42,384 nucleotides of DNA from Phycisphaeraceae bacterium. Lineage in GTDB: Bacteria; Planctomycetota; Phycisphaerae; Phycisphaerales; Phycisphaeraceae. The notes under the pieces were generated by a model, which did not search any database, was not told the origin of the DNA, and worked only from the letters and a program-made list of their open reading frames with translations. Shown here piece by piece: positions 7,833 through 15,572 of the stretch (the first letter of the stretch is position 1; every line of letters starts with the position of its first letter). The stretch covers positions 1 through 42,384 of the forward strand of contig JADLFV010000116.1 of the NCBI GenBank assembly GCA_020849625.1. Direction: 5' to 3'. The position numbers and the translations under genes were made by a program.

Positions 7833-9047
7833 ATGAGTAAACACAAGGTCAAAATTCCACCATTGCCCGCAGGCTTCCGCGCGGCCGGGACCACCTGCGG
7901 TATCAAGACTTCCGGGGGGCCCGACATGACGCTGCTGGCGTCCGACCAACCCTGCGCCGCGGCGGGGGTGTTCACGAAAAACCGCTGCCTGGCGGCGCCG
8001 ATCCTGGTCAATCGCCGCCACTTGCGCGACGGCTCAGCCCAGGCCATCATCATTAACTCAGGTAATGCCAACGCCTCCACCGGCAAGGCGGGCGTCAACG
8101 ATGCGTTAGTCATGTGTCAACGCACTGCGCAGCATCTGGGCTGTAACCGTTCTCAAGTTCTGGTCGCTTCCACCGGCGTGATCGGCGTGCCGCTGCCGAT
8201 GGACAAGGTGACGCGCGGCATCGATCAACTGGCGGACAAACTCGGCCGCAGCGACCAGCACGTGCTGGCCGCCGCCCGCGCCATCATGACCACCGACCTG
8301 GTCATGAAGACCGCCACCCGCGCCTACACCTGCGGCCGAAGCAATATCCGCATCACCGGCCTGTGCAAAGGCTCGGGCATGATCGCGCCCAACATGGCCA
8401 CCATGCTGGTGTTCATCCTGACCGATGCGAAACTATCCGCCGCCGCGCTGCGCCAATCGCTCAAGCAGGCGACGGCCGCGACGTTCAATCGTATCAGCGT
8501 CGATCAGCACACCAGCCCTTCGGATGCCGTGCTCGTGCTGGCCAACGGCATGGCCGGCCCCACGCGGCAGTCGAAGTTCGTCCATGCCCTGACCGATCTG
8601 TGCCGCGACCTGGCGGAGCAGATCGTGCGTGACGGCGAAGGCGCCACCAGACTGATGCGCGTGATCGTCCGCAGCGCCCGCAGTGAGGCTGAGGCCGACC
8701 GCGTGGGCCGAGCCGTCGTGGATTCGCCGCTGGTCAAGACCGCCCTGCACGGCGGCGATCCCAACTGGGGCCGCATCGTCACCGCGGCCGGGTACAGCGG
8801 GGCGGTGGTCAATCCGGATCGCATGTCCTTGACGCTGTCCCCGTCCACCGGGCCGGGCATCTGCGTGTTCACCCACGGCCAGCCGGTGTCCCTGACCTCC
8901 CGCCAACGGGTGAAGCTGGAGCGTATCATGTCCGGGCCGGAGGTGTGGGTGGAGTTGTCCCTGGGGCAAGGTCGTGCCGGAGCGACCTGGCTGGGCTGCG
9001 ATCTGAGCCGGCAATACGTGGCGATCAACGCCGATTACACCACGTGA
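7833..9047 (+). CDS. argJ: Glutamate N-acetyltransferase / amino-acid acetyltransferase
   Basis: ArgJ transfers the acetyl group from N-acetylornithine to glutamate, the recycling step of arginine synthesis, and may also use acetyl-CoA. The 404-residue precursor cleaves itself into two chains at the Ala-Thr bond in KGSGMIAPNMATML; Thr190 becomes the nucleophile. The oxyanion region STGVIG (113-118) and the C-terminal HGGDPNWGRI motif are present. Its neighbours are not arginine genes. A copy of the G-rich motif lies in the TSGG loop (residues 26-29). The C-terminus LSRQYVAINADYTT is typical, so the gene is intact. Confidence 0.95.
   Translation: MSKHKVKIPPLPAGFRAAGTTCGIKTSGGPDMTLLASDQPCAAAGVFTKNRCLAAPILVNRRHLRDGSAQAIIINSGNANASTGKAGVNDALVMCQRTAQHLGCNRSQVLVASTGVIGVPLPMDKVTRGIDQLADKLGRSDQHVLAAARAIMTTDLVMKTATRAYTCGRSNIRITGLCKGSGMIAPNMATMLVFILTDAKLSAAALRQSLKQATAATFNRISVDQHTSPSDAVLVLANGMAGPTRQSKFVHALTDLCRDLAEQIVRDGEGATRLMRVIVRSARSEAEADRVGRAVVDSPLVKTALHGGDPNWGRIVTAAGYSGAVVNPDRMSLTLSPSTGPGICVFTHGQPVSLTSRQRVKLERIMSGPEVWVELSLGQGRAGATWLGCDLSRQYVAINADYTT
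7908..7920 (+). repeat. G-rich dispersed motif inside argJ
   Basis: ACTTCCGGGGGGC has one extra G. It encodes Thr-Ser-Gly-Gly in a surface loop near the ArgJ N-terminus. Confidence 0.65.
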
Positions 9048-9050
9048 ATC

Positions 9051-9110
9051 ATATAGCCCCGGCCTTGGCCGGGGTTCCGCGATGTCCCGGCCAAGGCCGG
9101 GGCTATGTGG
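9051..9110. repeat. Large palindromic element after argJ
   Basis: Two 24-base arms, 9051-9074 (starting CATATAGCCCCGGCC) and 9087-9110, are reverse complements with one mismatch and a 12-base loop. Each arm is itself almost palindromic around GGCCTTGGCC. It begins only four bases after the argJ stop. It could end transcription but lacks a T-run, so I class it as a repeat. Confidence 0.9.
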
Positions 9111-9170
9111 TCAGGAGTCGCCGGCTTCGCAGGTCTGCGACGACCCATTCCCTGGGTGTTGGCGAGGCAT

Positions 9171-9182
9171 CTTCCGGGGGCG
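9171..9182 (+). repeat. G-rich dispersed motif, intergenic
   Basis: CTTCCGGGGGCG lies in the gap between argJ and the serine protease gene, within a weak AGGCATC...GATGCCT inverted repeat (9165-9206). Confidence 0.7.
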
Positions 9183-9192
9183 TAAGTCCATG

Positions 9193-9221
9193 TTGACAGA
9201 TGCCTTGAGTTAACGCACAAT
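9193..9221 (+). promoter_or_regulatory. Sigma-70-like promoter of the protease gene
   Basis: TTGACA (9193-9198) is followed after exactly 17 bases by CACAAT (9216-9221). The first box is a perfect consensus; the second matches four of six. It lies about 50 bases before the ATG at 9273. Confidence 0.5.
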
Positions 9222-9272
9222 GTTCAGTGAATCGTGGGGAAAGGGGTATCCTTACCGCATTGGAGGCCGGCC

Positions 9273-10577
9273 ATGATGTTTCAAGCAATCCGAACAAACC
9301 TGTTGGCGAGTTTCGCAACGGCGGCGGTGCTGGCCCTGATGATGACCAGCCCTGCGCAGGCAGGCACCGTGCAGGACGGCTCCTGGGGCGGCAGTTCTTT
9401 CTACCAGAAGTTGATCTATGACATCTATGCCCGCGAGATGGGTGATGACTATGACTCGGTGGGCATGGTCAACATGGACATCGGCAACTCAACGTTCCAC
9501 ATCGGCTCCGGCACGCTCATCGGCAACCGCTGGGTGCTCACGGCTGCTCACGTGGTTGAAAATTGGGATGACTTCTCTTTCACCATCAAGGGTAAGAAAT
9601 ACGATGCAAACCGCTGGTTTCTTCACAAGGGTTACGATGGCGACGCCACCGGCGGTCGCGACATCGCGCTTATCAAGCTGGATCGCGCGGTCAGCGGGAT
9701 CAATCCTTCCAGGGTTGCTCCACGGACCCAGGCCAATGCACTGCTTGACGAAGAAATCACCACCGTGGGTTTCGGCGGCTTCGGGACCGGGTTGACTGGC
9801 TATAACCCGAATAATTCTTCTGATGCCTTCTTCAACACGGACATTAACTCAGCTACCAGGCGTGCCGGGCGCAACCAGATTGACAGCTACTATGGGCAAG
9901 CTGACTACAACTTAAGTTTCGGTCCCAAGAACGTCCGCATCTTCACCACGGACTTTGATCCGGAACCCATCTGGCGGTCTAACGGCACCATCAACACGAC
10001 CTGGATCGAAACCGCGGATGAACTTCTCTACGGCCCGGGCCATACTGATGAGCCGGTGACGCGCGAGTGGTCCATCGCCAGCGGTGACTCCGGCGGTCCC
10101 AGTTTCAACGATGCTGGTGAGATTGTCGGTATTTCTTCATTTATCAATAATCCCGCGTGGTACCAGATCGACGAAACCTGGTTCGCCGCAATGGGGTTCT
10201 ATCATGGCCTGACGCTCGAGGACGACTACAAAGTCGCGCCTAATGATGATGCCCCTGATTACGAAACATATTTCAGTCAGGATTGTTACACCAACGCAGC
10301 CCTCTACGCCAACTGGATCAAGCGCGTCAGACGCCTGGCCAATACCCCTGGTGAGGGTGAAAAGTTGGTGACCATCGCGCAACTCGGCTCCGCGACGAAG
10401 GGTGGTGTTTACACGGTCTCGAGCATCTCCGACTTGTCGTTCCTGGGCAACCTGCCTGTGACAGCAGATAACTCCGAGGCGATTCTCAGGTACATATCAC
10501 AGATTCCTGAGCCTGGAACCATGCTGCTGCTGAGCGCCGGCACGCTGATGCTGATGCGCCGCCGCAGCCGGGCCTGA
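9273..10577 (+). CDS. Secreted trypsin-like serine protease with PEP-CTERM tail
   Basis: From ATG 9273 (GGAGG six bases upstream) the product has 434 residues. A signal peptide ends near AQAG (30). The chymotrypsin-fold triad is His93 in LTAAHVV, Asp130 in GRDIALIKLD and Ser273 in SGDSGGP. The tail IPEPGTMLLLSAGTLMLMRR is a PEP-CTERM sorting signal: the PEP motif, a hydrophobic helix and a basic end, normally cut by exosortase after export. A surface or extracellular role is therefore likely; the substrate is unknown. The insertion-rich middle and the 180-residue segment between active site and tail are not recognised. No exosortase gene is in the window. Confidence 0.92.
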   Translation: MMFQAIRTNLLASFATAAVLALMMTSPAQAGTVQDGSWGGSSFYQKLIYDIYAREMGDDYDSVGMVNMDIGNSTFHIGSGTLIGNRWVLTAAHVVENWDDFSFTIKGKKYDANRWFLHKGYDGDATGGRDIALIKLDRAVSGINPSRVAPRTQANALLDEEITTVGFGGFGTGLTGYNPNNSSDAFFNTDINSATRRAGRNQIDSYYGQADYNLSFGPKNVRIFTTDFDPEPIWRSNGTINTTWIETADELLYGPGHTDEPVTREWSIASGDSGGPSFNDAGEIVGISSFINNPAWYQIDETWFAAMGFYHGLTLEDDYKVAPNDDAPDYETYFSQDCYTNAALYANWIKRVRRLANTPGEGEKLVTIAQLGSATKGGVYTVSSISDLSFLGNLPVTADNSEAILRYISQIPEPGTMLLLSAGTLMLMRRRSRA

Positions 10578-10608
10578 GTCGGCCGTACAATCACAACGCA
10601 ACGTACCA

Positions 10609-10637
10609 CGCCGCAGGCCGCAAACCTGCGGCGTTTT
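10609..10637 (+). terminator. Rho-independent terminator of the protease gene
   Basis: Stem CGCCGCAGG / CCTGCGGCG with a seven-base loop is followed by TTTT. It lies 32 bases after the protease stop. Confidence 0.85.
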
Positions 10638-10672
10638 GGGATTCGCTCACCGTGACGTGGTAACATGATCCC

Positions 10673-11899
10673 ATGCGACTGGAAGGCACACTGCTGCTGC
10701 CTTCGCCCCCGGAAGAAGACCCGGTAGAAGCCCACGGTTTGAATCCGTGGGCTTCCGGGGCGCGCCCCGACGCTCCCGCCGTCAGACTCGTGCCCGGGTC
10801 CATCCGCATCGCCGACGGCCGCATCGCCGACGTTCAACTGCATCCCGATGCACCCATCGGTTCGCCGCTGATTTCTCCCGGTTTCGTCGATGCCCATCTG
10901 CACCTGCCGCAGTTCGACATTCTCGGGGCGGCCGGACTGCCGCTGCTGGACTGGCTCAACCGCGTGACCTATCCGGCCGAGATGCGCTGGGCTGACCCTA
11001 CCGTCGCCGAGCGGCAGACGCAGCGGGCCGTCGATCAGTTGCTGGCCCACGGCACCACCAGCTTCGCCGCCTATGCCACCAGCCATCACGAGTCGGTTCG
11101 CCGGGCCTTGCAGGTGATCACGCATCGCCGGTTACGGGCGGTGGTGGGACAGGTGCTGATGGATCAGCAGGCCCCGGCCGCGCTGTGCGTCGAGCCGGAC
11201 ATCGCCCTGCGTGAGACGGACAATCTGCTGCACGAGTTCGGGCCGTTCACTTCGGTGACGCCGCGCTTTGCTGTCTGCTGCAGCGAGGCCATGCTGCGCG
11301 GAGCGGGCCAATTGGCGCGACAGCACAAGGCGATGGTGCAGACGCACGTCTCAGAGAACCTGGCTGAGTGCGATCAGGTTCGCCGGCTGCACGGGGCGGG
11401 CTACGTCGAGGTGTACGACCGGGCGGGATTGCTCGGCCCGCACAGCGTCCTGGCTCATGGTGTCCACCTCGACAAGTCACAACAGCAGCGCCTGATTGAT
11501 ACGCAGACGGTCATCGCCCACTGTCCGACGGCCAACGTCTTCCTGGGCAGCGGCGCCATGCGCCGGTTCGACGGGCGGCTCAGCCTCGGCAGCGACATCG
11601 GGGCCGGCTATGAACGATCCATGGTTCGCGTGGCCCGGGCCATGATCGAAACCGCCACCCACGTTGCCGGCCCGATCCCATCACCGGCGCAGGCCTGGGC
11701 CCGGATCACCGCGGGCAACGCCGACGCCCTGGGCATGACTGATGTCGGCCGCATCGCCCCCGGCCATCGCGCGGACCTGGTGATGATCAAACCCGACGTG
11801 CCGTGGACGACAGCTCCCGATCCGCTGGGAATGCTGCTGTTTGCCTGGGATAACCGCTGGATCGCGCGGGTGTGGCTGGCCGGTGAGCCGGTGGTGTAG
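10673..11899 (+). CDS. guaD: Guanine deaminase-like amidohydrolase
   Basis: Guanine deaminase converts guanine to xanthine and ammonia. The 408-residue protein has the metal ligands of the amidohydrolase fold: His75 and His77 in VDAHLHLPQ, His225 in VQTHVSEN, His262 in AHGVHL and Asp308 in SLGSDIGAG. The signatures PLLDWLNRVTYPAE, TPRFAVCCSE and GSDIGAGYERSM match guanine deaminases rather than general cytosine or atrazine-type enzymes. Residues 11-30 (PSPPEEDP then HGLNPWASGAR) are encoded by a hairpin repeat and look inserted between the first two strands of the small beta domain. The gene stands alone, between two terminator-like elements. Confidence 0.88.
   Translation: MRLEGTLLLPSPPEEDPVEAHGLNPWASGARPDAPAVRLVPGSIRIADGRIADVQLHPDAPIGSPLISPGFVDAHLHLPQFDILGAAGLPLLDWLNRVTYPAEMRWADPTVAERQTQRAVDQLLAHGTTSFAAYATSHHESVRRALQVITHRRLRAVVGQVLMDQQAPAALCVEPDIALRETDNLLHEFGPFTSVTPRFAVCCSEAMLRGAGQLARQHKAMVQTHVSENLAECDQVRRLHGAGYVEVYDRAGLLGPHSVLAHGVHLDKSQQQRLIDTQTVIAHCPTANVFLGSGAMRRFDGRLSLGSDIGAGYERSMVRVARAMIETATHVAGPIPSPAQAWARITAGNADALGMTDVGRIAPGHRADLVMIKPDVPWTTAPDPLGMLLFAWDNRWIARVWLAGEPVV
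10704..10762. repeat. Nested palindrome inside the guaD coding region
   Basis: An inner perfect 11-bp hairpin (GAAGCCCACGG 10727-10737, loop TTTGAAT, CCGTGGGCTTC 10745-10755) is flanked by outer arms CGCCCCCGGAAG (10704-10715) and CTTCCGGGGCG (10752-10762). The outer arms are copies of the G-rich motif, the second with one G fewer. The whole element is read through in frame near the GuaD N-terminus. Confidence 0.88.
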
Positions 11900-11901
11900 C
11901 A

Positions 11902-11917
11902 CGCGGCTGAAGCCGCG
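11902..11917. repeat. Short hairpin after guaD
   Basis: CGCGGCT, two bases, AGCCGCG forms a seven-base-pair stem just after the guaD stop. There is no T-run, so it is at best a weak terminator. It may belong to the repeats described here. Confidence 0.55.
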
Positions 11918-11920
11918 GAA

Positions 11921-12034
11921 ATTCGAATGACGAATGAATGACGAATGGTCCAATGACGAATGACGAAACCGCCTGATATTCGTCATTCGTCATTCGGACA
12001 TTGTTTCGTCATTCGAATTTCTTCATTCGAATTT
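11921..12034. repeat. Fold-back repeat built on GACGAAT
   Basis: The left half (11921-11968) repeats AATGACGAATGAATGACG-like units; the right half (11977-12034) repeats their reverse complement (TTCGTCATTCGTCATTCG). The outermost arms are AAATTCGAATGA and TTCATTCGAATTT. It fills the gap between guaD and the first TadE-like gene. Confidence 0.9.
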
Positions 12035-12105
12035 CCCTCCGCTGGAGGGCACCGGTGATACAATAACCCACCGTGGGTGAGGCGCAGCGGGCTGGAGCCG
12101 GTTCG

Positions 12106-13050
12106 ATGATACAGCAACTGCAACCCGCCACCTGGATGCAAGAGGCCTTGTTCGTCGATCTGCTGCTGGCGTTCGCGGCGGCGCTCGGCGTGCTGCTGTG
12201 CCTGCGCGCCCTGTATGTGCTGGGAAGGCAAGACCGAGGGCGGAAGGCAGAGGGCAGAGAGCGGAGGGCGGAGAGCGGAGAGCAGAATGTGTCCGCCTTC
12301 CGCCTTCCGCCTTCCGCTCTCCGCTCTCGCTCCAACCAGGGCATGGCGACGATCGAGTTCGCCCTGGTGATGCCGGTGGTGCTGTTTCTGATGCTGGTGC
12401 TGATCCAGACCATGCTGCTGATGGCGGGGCAGTTGTTCGTTCACTACGCCGCCTACGCCGCGACGCGGGCCGCCATCGTGCAGATTCCCCTCGACCTGTC
12501 GCAGCGGGGCGAGCCGATCAACGTGATCTCCATCGGCTCGAGCAGCGGCAAGTTCGGCGCCATCGAGCGAGCGGCTGTCCTGGCGGTGATGCCGGTGTGC
12601 GGGCGGGATGACGCTTCCGGGGGCTCGCAGGTGGATGGCGAGGAGTTCGCATCGGCGTTGCGGCAGCACTACGAAATGCTGGGTGAGACGACGCCGCGCT
12701 GGGTGGACACCCTGGCGGCCGAGCGCTACTGCTATGCGGCTGAGCACACGCGGATCGATCTGATTGAATTGATCACCGATGCCGACGGCAGCAGCGTGCA
12801 GATGCGCACGCTCACCGGCGGCACACACAGCTTCGGCATGAAAGACCCGGTGGCGGTGCGCGTGGAGCATCGCTTCAACCTGTCGGTGCCCTACGTACGG
12901 GCGATCTTCGCTGACGCCAAGATGCCGACCAAGCACGGCGAAACCGCCTACACGAACATCACCGCCCTGCAGATGCTGACGCTGGAAGGCGTCGATCCCG
13001 CGATGCCGATGGAGCCGACACTGCCGCGGCGCGATCAGAGGATTCGTTAA
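12106..13050 (+). CDS. TadE-like pseudopilin-family membrane protein, repeat-interrupted
   Basis: From ATG 12106 (GGAG nine bases upstream; a GTG at 12073 is less likely) the product has 314 residues. An N-terminal membrane helix (about 14-38) is followed by an Arg/Glu-rich segment (41-78) encoded entirely by a fold-back repeat, and then the TadE signature MATIEFALVMPVVLFLML with a second hydrophobic helix (80-107). The rest is soluble and not recognised. TadE/TadG proteins are pilin-like components handled by Tad/Flp secretion systems. It is first in a plus-strand cluster with a degenerate kinase, a TadG-like protein and a second TadE-like protein. Its stop overlaps the kinase start (TAATG). 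The first helix may have been a separate small gene before the repeat joined them. Confidence 0.75.
   Translation: MIQQLQPATWMQEALFVDLLLAFAAALGVLLCLRALYVLGRQDRGRKAEGRERRAESGEQNVSAFRLPPSALRSRSNQGMATIEFALVMPVVLFLMLVLIQTMLLMAGQLFVHYAAYAATRAAIVQIPLDLSQRGEPINVISIGSSSGKFGAIERAAVLAVMPVCGRDDASGGSQVDGEEFASALRQHYEMLGETTPRWVDTLAAERYCYAAEHTRIDLIELITDADGSSVQMRTLTGGTHSFGMKDPVAVRVEHRFNLSVPYVRAIFADAKMPTKHGETAYTNITALQMLTLEGVDPAMPMEPTLPRRDQRIR
12234..12331. repeat. Purine-strand fold-back repeat inside the TadE-like gene
   Basis: The left part (12234-12284) is almost pure purine in GGCGGAG / GGCAGAG units; the right part (12292-12331) is the matching pyrimidine strand, CCGCCTT / CCGCTCT. The spacer is about seven bases. 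The whole is open in the TadE-like frame and encodes a highly charged stretch. Confidence 0.9.
12613..12625 (+). repeat. G-rich dispersed motif inside the TadE-like gene
   Basis: GCTTCCGGGGGCT encodes Ala-Ser-Gly-Gly in a predicted loop (DDASGGSQVDG). The core CTTCCGGGGGC is exact. Confidence 0.6.
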
Positions 13051-15572
13051 TGCCCCAAGCCATGACCGGACAACCCGCGCACGTCGGCGAGAAGATCGGC
13101 AGCTACGAACTGCTGTCGCGCCTCGATGAAAGCGCCTCGATCGTCACCTTCCAGGGGCGCGATCCGCTGCTGGATCGCCGCGTGATCGTGCGCCAGGTGC
13201 TGGCGGCCGCGGGCGAAGAAGGCCAGGCTTTCATGGCCCGTTGCCGGCAGCGCATCGAGAAGTTCCGCCAATTGACCAGCCGGCAGCGGCGCGTGGCGGA
13301 CCTGATCGAAGTGATCGAGGATCCGCGCGGCTTGTTTGTCGTGCTCGAGCAGGTGGAAGGCAAAACGCTCCAGGATCAGCTTGCTGACGGCAAACCGATC
13401 GCAGCCCTGAGCGTGTTGCGCGTGCTGCGATCGGCGGCCATGGCCCTGGAGCCGCTGCACGCGGCGGGGCTGCCCCACCTGGATCTGCGACCAGCCAACA
13501 TGACCATCAGCAGCAGCGGGGCGGTGCGCCTGACCGACTTCGGCCTGGCCGCCGAGCGCGAGATGATGAAGCCGGCCGCGGTGCGCTACATGTCCCCGGA
13601 GCTTTGCCGCGGTGAAGAGGGCCATGCCGGCAGCGATCTGTATTCCCTGGGCATGATCGCCTACGAAATGCTGCTGGGTCGAGCGGAGTTCGAGCAGGAG
13701 TTTTCCTCCGTGCTGCGCGATCCGCGCCATGAGGCCCTGCGCTGGGTCAAGTGGCACACCAACCTGCGCAGCAGCGCGGCGCCCGCCCACGAGTTGAATC
13801 CGCGCATTGCGCCGCTGCTGGGTCAACTGGTGGCCCGCATGATGGAAAAAGACCCCGCCAAGCGTCTCAACTCCACCCGGCAGTTGATCGATGCCATCGA
13901 GCGCCATTTCTCGCGCGAGCAGCCGACTCGCCCGCAGGCTGCATCTGAAAAGCAGCCCGCCCCAACCGCGCACACTACTTCCGGGGGCGGGGGTGGGGGC
14001 GGAGACACTGCCAAGTTGCCGCAGCGCAAGCGGTTTGTTTGGCCAATGATCCTGCTTGCTGCGATCGTCGTGCTGTGCGCATCGGCCGGCGGCCTGTACC
14101 TGCATTTCATGAAGCAGCAGGCCGACGTTTCCGCACACCTTGAGAATGCAAGGAGCAGACTCGATGAAGCGGAGCGGCTGCACCTGTCGGGCGAGTTCGA
14201 TCAGGCCCTTGTGCTTTACGAGCAGGTGGCAGCGGAGTACCCGCCGGAGCAGCGCCTGGGCGAAGTGGCCCGGGCCGGGGCGATGCTGTGCCAGGTGCGC
14301 TTGAAGACCGATGAGGGAGCATACGACGACGCGGCCGCGCTGTTGGATCAGGTGGCGGGGATGGGCGTCTTCCGCGGCGACACCATCCGCGATCTGCGGC
14401 AGGAGATCGAACATCGCCGTGATGTGCAGCAGAACTTTCAGCAGATCCGCAGCAGTCTCAGCGAAGCCCGGCTCGATGCCGCGGACATGCAGATTCGCCG
14501 CATGCGCAGCGTCCTGCTTTCGGACGCCCAGCGCCAGACACTGGACGAACTGGGCGCCGAGTTGGCCGGCCTGCGCGCGCAACAGCAGGTGGATCAGACG
14601 CTGACCATGGTCGATCAGATGCTCAGCACCGGCCGGCGTGACGAAGCGATCACCCTGATACAGTCTGCCTCCAACCGGTACGAGCCGCGCTTGCAGCAGC
14701 GTCTGGACGAGTTGGAGAGGCAGCGCCGGCTCGATGCCGTGCTGGCCAAAGCCGAGCAGGCGGAGTCAGCCGGGGAATGGTCGGCCGCGATCGCTGCCTA
14801 TCATGAAGCGTTGAACATCAGTGACGCACAACCGCTGGTCGAACGCTTGTCCCAGGCGCGGATGAATGCCGCCCTGGCGGATGGTCGGCGATTGTACGAG
14901 CAGGGCGACACAGCCGGGGCAGCATCATCGTTCCGCCAGGCCCAGGCCTTCGGCGACAGCGATGAGGCGCGCGGTTACCTGTCACGATTGAAGTCCGCTG
15001 ATGATCGCCGGGTCTTTGAGAAGGCGGGTGATGAGTTGTTCGCCCAGTCGGAGTTCGCCGCCGCGGCGCGGCAATATGCCGAAGCCCTGGCCCTGACGCC
15101 GGATGGTGACGGTACGCTGTCGGCCAAGCACAACGATGCCAGGGTGCGGGCCCTGATGGCTGAGGGTCATCGCTGGATGCGGCAGGGTGATTTCGACCAG
15201 GCCCGCACCGCTTTCCAGCAGGCATGGAATGTCGATGCCGGCTCCGCGGCCTCCGAAGCGCTGACGGAACTGGACAAGCGCTCCAAACAAGCCCAGCTTC
15301 TGGCCGAGGGCGACAAGCTGCGGGCCGCTGCCAAGTTCGGCCCCGCCAAGCTGGTCTATCTCAAAGCCCGCGATGTGCTGGATGATCCCGAGGTCCGCCA
15401 GCGCCTCGATGACGTGGAGTACGAACACCTGTTGGCCCAGGCCCGCAGCTACCTCGACGCCCTGCGCCCCGAGGCGGCCGTGGCCTTGCTGCAAAGCGCC
15501 CAGAAGATCCACGACACACCGCAGGTGCAGCAGTTGCTGCTCGAAGCGCGGAAGGGGGCGGGAAATGAATAG
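13050..15572 (+). CDS. Membrane-anchored degenerate protein kinase with TPR-like repeats
   Basis: An 840-residue protein. Residues 18-290 have the Hanks kinase fold, but key positions differ: the glycine loop is LDESASIVTFQG with no glycine pattern, the ATP lysine is replaced (VIVRQ, Arg48), and HRD reads HLD (143-145). Asp145, Asn150 and DFG (163-165) remain, as does the SPE motif. I therefore call it a probable pseudokinase, though weak activity cannot be excluded. A Gly-rich linker (311-317) carries a copy of the G-rich motif. One membrane helix (329-354) is followed by about 480 residues of helical repeats resembling TPRs, which would lie outside the cytoplasm. It overlaps the TadE-like gene before it and the TadG-like gene after it, so it belongs to that operon and may sense or scaffold the secretion apparatus. 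Confidence 0.85.
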   Translation: MPQAMTGQPAHVGEKIGSYELLSRLDESASIVTFQGRDPLLDRRVIVRQVLAAAGEEGQAFMARCRQRIEKFRQLTSRQRRVADLIEVIEDPRGLFVVLEQVEGKTLQDQLADGKPIAALSVLRVLRSAAMALEPLHAAGLPHLDLRPANMTISSSGAVRLTDFGLAAEREMMKPAAVRYMSPELCRGEEGHAGSDLYSLGMIAYEMLLGRAEFEQEFSSVLRDPRHEALRWVKWHTNLRSSAAPAHELNPRIAPLLGQLVARMMEKDPAKRLNSTRQLIDAIERHFSREQPTRPQAASEKQPAPTAHTTSGGGGGGGDTAKLPQRKRFVWPMILLAAIVVLCASAGGLYLHFMKQQADVSAHLENARSRLDEAERLHLSGEFDQALVLYEQVAAEYPPEQRLGEVARAGAMLCQVRLKTDEGAYDDAAALLDQVAGMGVFRGDTIRDLRQEIEHRRDVQQNFQQIRSSLSEARLDAADMQIRRMRSVLLSDAQRQTLDELGAELAGLRAQQQVDQTLTMVDQMLSTGRRDEAITLIQSASNRYEPRLQQRLDELERQRRLDAVLAKAEQAESAGEWSAAIAAYHEALNISDAQPLVERLSQARMNAALADGRRLYEQGDTAGAASSFRQAQAFGDSDEARGYLSRLKSADDRRVFEKAGDELFAQSEFAAAARQYAEALALTPDGDGTLSAKHNDARVRALMAEGHRWMRQGDFDQARTAFQQAWNVDAGSAASEALTELDKRSKQAQLLAEGDKLRAAAKFGPAKLVYLKARDVLDDPEVRQRLDDVEYEHLLAQARSYLDALRPEAAVALLQSAQKIHDTPQVQQLLLEARKGAGNE
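13977..13990 (+). repeat. G-rich dispersed motif in the kinase linker
   Basis: ACTTCCGGGGGCGG, continued by further G-rich sequence, encodes the Thr-Ser-Gly7 run between the kinase domain and the membrane helix. Confidence 0.7.

Noticed and set aside
7740-8021. 94-codon N-terminal extension of fba
   Set aside because: It overlaps the start of argJ on the other strand, has no aldolase similarity, and a good ribosome site precedes the ATG at 7739.
13047-14582. 511-codon open frame on the minus strand
   Set aside because: It lies antisense to the kinase gene, has low-complexity His/Gln/Arg-rich content and matches no family. It is a by-product of GC-rich codon use, as are similar long antisense frames at 15361-16677, 19810-20949 and 31707-33221.
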